Below, piece by piece: positions 62,644 to 64,000 of a stretch of 64,000 bases of DNA (position 1 is the first letter of the stretch; each line of letters opens with the position of its first letter). Source of the DNA: Rhizobium ecuadorense. GTDB taxonomy: Bacteria; Pseudomonadota; Alphaproteobacteria; Rhizobiales; Rhizobiaceae. The DNA lies in assembly GCF_001187535.1 (NCBI RefSeq), contig NZ_LFIO01001304.1, positions 248,001-312,000 on the forward strand, read 5' to 3'. The translations under genes and the position numbers were made by a program. The notes beneath the pieces were generated by a model. It was not told the DNA's origin. It ran no database searches and saw only the letters and a program-made list of their open reading frames with translations.

Positions 62644-63792
62644 ATGAAGATCACCAAACTCACCACCTATATCGTTCCGCCGCGCTGGCTGTTTTTGAAG
62701 ATCGAGACCGATGAGGGCATTGTCGGCTGGGGCGAACCGGTCGTCGAAGGCCGCGCGCTCACCGTCGAGGCCGCCGTCCACGAACTGGAAGACTATCTGA
62801 TCGGCAAGGACCCCTTCCTGATCGAGGACCACTGGACCGTGATGTATCGCGGCGGCTTCTACCGCGGCGGTGCTGCCCATATGAGCGCGATCTCCGGCAT
62901 CGACCAGGCGCTGTGGGACATCAAGGGCAAGGCGCTGGGCCAGCCGATCCATTCCCTGCTCGGCGGCCAGCTGCGCGACCGCATCAAGGTCTATTCCTGG
63001 ATCGGCGGCGACCGTCCCGCCGATGTCGCCAACAATGCCAGGGACGTGGTCGCCCGCGGCTTCAAGGCAATCAAGCTCAACGGCTGCGAAGAAATGCAGA
63101 TCGTCGACACCAACGAGAAGGTGGAAAGGGCGGTCGAGACCATCGCCGCCATCCGCGAGGCGATCGGCCCGCATATCGGCATCGGCGTCGATTTCCACGG
63201 CCGCGTCCACAAGCCGATGGCGAAAGTTCTCGCCAAGGAACTCGAGCCCTACAAGCTGATGTTCATCGAGGAGCCGGTGCTCTCCGAAAACAAGGAAGCG
63301 CTGCGCGATATCGTCAACCACACCTCGACGCCGATCGCACTCGGCGAGCGGCTCTTTTCGCGCTGGGACTTCAAGCAGGTGCTGTCGGACGGCTATGTCG
63401 ATATCATCCAGCCGGATCTTTCCCATGCCGGCGGCATCACCGAATGCCGCAAGATCGCGGCCATGGCCGAAGCCTACGACGTGGCGCTGGCGCCGCATTG
63501 CCCGCTCGGCCCGATCGCGCTTGCCGCCTGCCTGCAGGTCGATGCCGTCAGCTACAACGCCTTCATTCAGGAACAGAGCCTCGGCATCCACTACAACACC
63601 GGCAACGACATTCTCGACTACATCTCCAACAAGGAGGTGTTCCACTATGCCGATGGTTTCGTGTCGATCCCGCAAGGGCCGGGTCTCGGCATCGAGGTCG
63701 ACGAGGCCTATGTCATCGAGCGCGCCAAAGAGGGCCATCGCTGGCGCAACCCGATCTGGCGCCATGCCGACGGCAGCTTCGCCGAGTGGTGA
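62644..63792 (+). CDS. dgoD: D-galactonate dehydratase
   Basis: Enolase-superfamily dehydratase converting D-galactonate to 2-dehydro-3-deoxy-D-galactonate (De Ley-Doudoroff pathway). It has 382 residues, the same length as E. coli DgoD, with near-identical blocks: FLKIETDEGIVGWGEP, GIDQALWDIKGKAL, GVDFHGRVHKPMAKV (metal Asp and catalytic His), FIEEPV, LGERLFSRWDF, APHCPLGPIALAACLQ (catalytic His) and WRNPIWRHADGS. All ligand and catalytic positions appear conserved. The kinase and aldolase of the next steps are not in the window. Confidence 0.94.
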   Translation: MKITKLTTYIVPPRWLFLKIETDEGIVGWGEPVVEGRALTVEAAVHELEDYLIGKDPFLIEDHWTVMYRGGFYRGGAAHMSAISGIDQALWDIKGKALGQPIHSLLGGQLRDRIKVYSWIGGDRPADVANNARDVVARGFKAIKLNGCEEMQIVDTNEKVERAVETIAAIREAIGPHIGIGVDFHGRVHKPMAKVLAKELEPYKLMFIEEPVLSENKEALRDIVNHTSTPIALGERLFSRWDFKQVLSDGYVDIIQPDLSHAGGITECRKIAAMAEAYDVALAPHCPLGPIALAACLQVDAVSYNAFIQEQSLGIHYNTGNDILDYISNKEVFHYADGFVSIPQGPGLGIEVDEAYVIERAKEGHRWRNPIWRHADGSFAEW

Positions 63793-63803
63793 GAGAAATG
63801 ATA

Positions 63804-63826
63804 GGGTCGCGCAAGCGGCCCTTTTT
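63804..63826 (+). terminator. Intrinsic terminator of gntR-dgoD
   Basis: Stem GGGTCGC with GCGGCCC (one G-U pair), loop GCAA, followed by TTTTTC, 12 bases after the dgoD stop. Confidence 0.7.
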
Positions 63827-63891
63827 CATTCGTCGTGTCGGATATCGCGCGTCTCATCCGTCATAATGGAAATTCAACCGGGAGATTTCAG

Positions 63892-64000
63892 ATGGCCAGA
63901 GCAATCGCAATCATTGTCGCGCGCATCATTTTCAGTTTCATCTTCTTCATGGCCGCCGGCTTCAAATTCGCCGATATCGGCGCGACGGCGGGCTATATCA
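63892..64000 (+). CDS. DoxX-like membrane protein (5' part, cut by window end)
   Basis: The first 36 residues are visible from the ATG at 63892, with GGGAGA eight bases upstream. A hydrophobic helix (about residues 4-20) is followed by FMAAGFKFADIGATAGY, which looks like the GxxKF opening of DoxX-family proteins. The rest lies outside the window, so the family call is tentative. Confidence 0.5.
   Translation, partial: MARAIAIIVARIIFSFIFFMAAGFKFADIGATAGYI

Overview
The window looks like chromosome (or a large chromid) of a Rhizobium of the R. etli / R. leguminosarum group. The base composition is GC-rich. There are many high-affinity ABC uptake operons, each with its own local regulator (LysR, SorC, RpiR, GntR, TetR). 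ExoD, a sugar-alcohol ABC system and oxidative galactose/arabinose genes are also present, as is usual for rhizobia. I saw no rRNA, tRNA, CRISPR array, prophage or intact insertion sequence.

Layout. 0-5 kb: an EmrAB-type drug efflux operon with a divergent TetR repressor, then a Rob-like AraC regulator. 5-9 kb: TerC-family membrane protein, GltX and a class II lysyl-tRNA synthetase. 9-10.5 kb: an AAC(6')-like acetyltransferase and a rhizobial membrane-anchored protein. 10.6-17.2 kb: a LysR-controlled polyamine-type ABC importer with an aminobutyraldehyde dehydrogenase. A long inverted repeat (12811-12945) lies between the binding-protein and ATPase genes. 17-26 kb: small membrane proteins, transaldolase, a SorC regulator, a frameshifted gene, Ada-type alkyltransferase, endonuclease III, and a TetR/VOC pair with two clear operators. 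26-36.1 kb: an RpiR regulator, then a sugar-alcohol operon on the minus strand (SorC regulator, ABC importer, polyol dehydrogenase, HAD phosphatase, FGGY kinase). 36-40 kb: ExoD, a ROK sugar kinase and a cytoplasmic family 20 hexosaminidase.

40.1-50.5 kb is the most unusual part. Two divergent operons share an AT-rich control region (43324-43578) that carries perfect palindromes next to a GntR/FCD regulator. The right-hand operon has a TIM-barrel enzyme, a polar-amino-acid-type ABC importer, a QsuD-like quinate/shikimate dehydrogenase, a CHMI-like tautomerase, a type II dehydroquinase and a truncated Gfo/Idh oxidoreductase. The left-hand operon has an intradiol ring-cleavage dioxygenase, an HpaH-like hydratase, an HpaI-like aldolase and a binding-protein homologue with no signal peptide. 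Together they suggest uptake and catabolism of quinate/shikimate-type compounds or a related aromatic acid. The combination of an intradiol dioxygenase with meta-pathway-type enzymes does not match a textbook route. The block looks inserted: a remnant of an RND pump gene lies at its left edge, and a broken oxidoreductase lies at its right edge just before an intact RND pump gene.

50.6-55.7 kb: RND pump, lipoprotein adaptor and TetR, with a 36-bp palindrome upstream. 55.8-64 kb: an OsmC-like protein, then an AraFGH-like sugar importer with mutarotase and SDR dehydrogenase. A GntR regulator and D-galactonate dehydratase lie divergently, which makes this a probable D-galactose/L-arabinose oxidative module. 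The window ends inside a DoxX-like gene.
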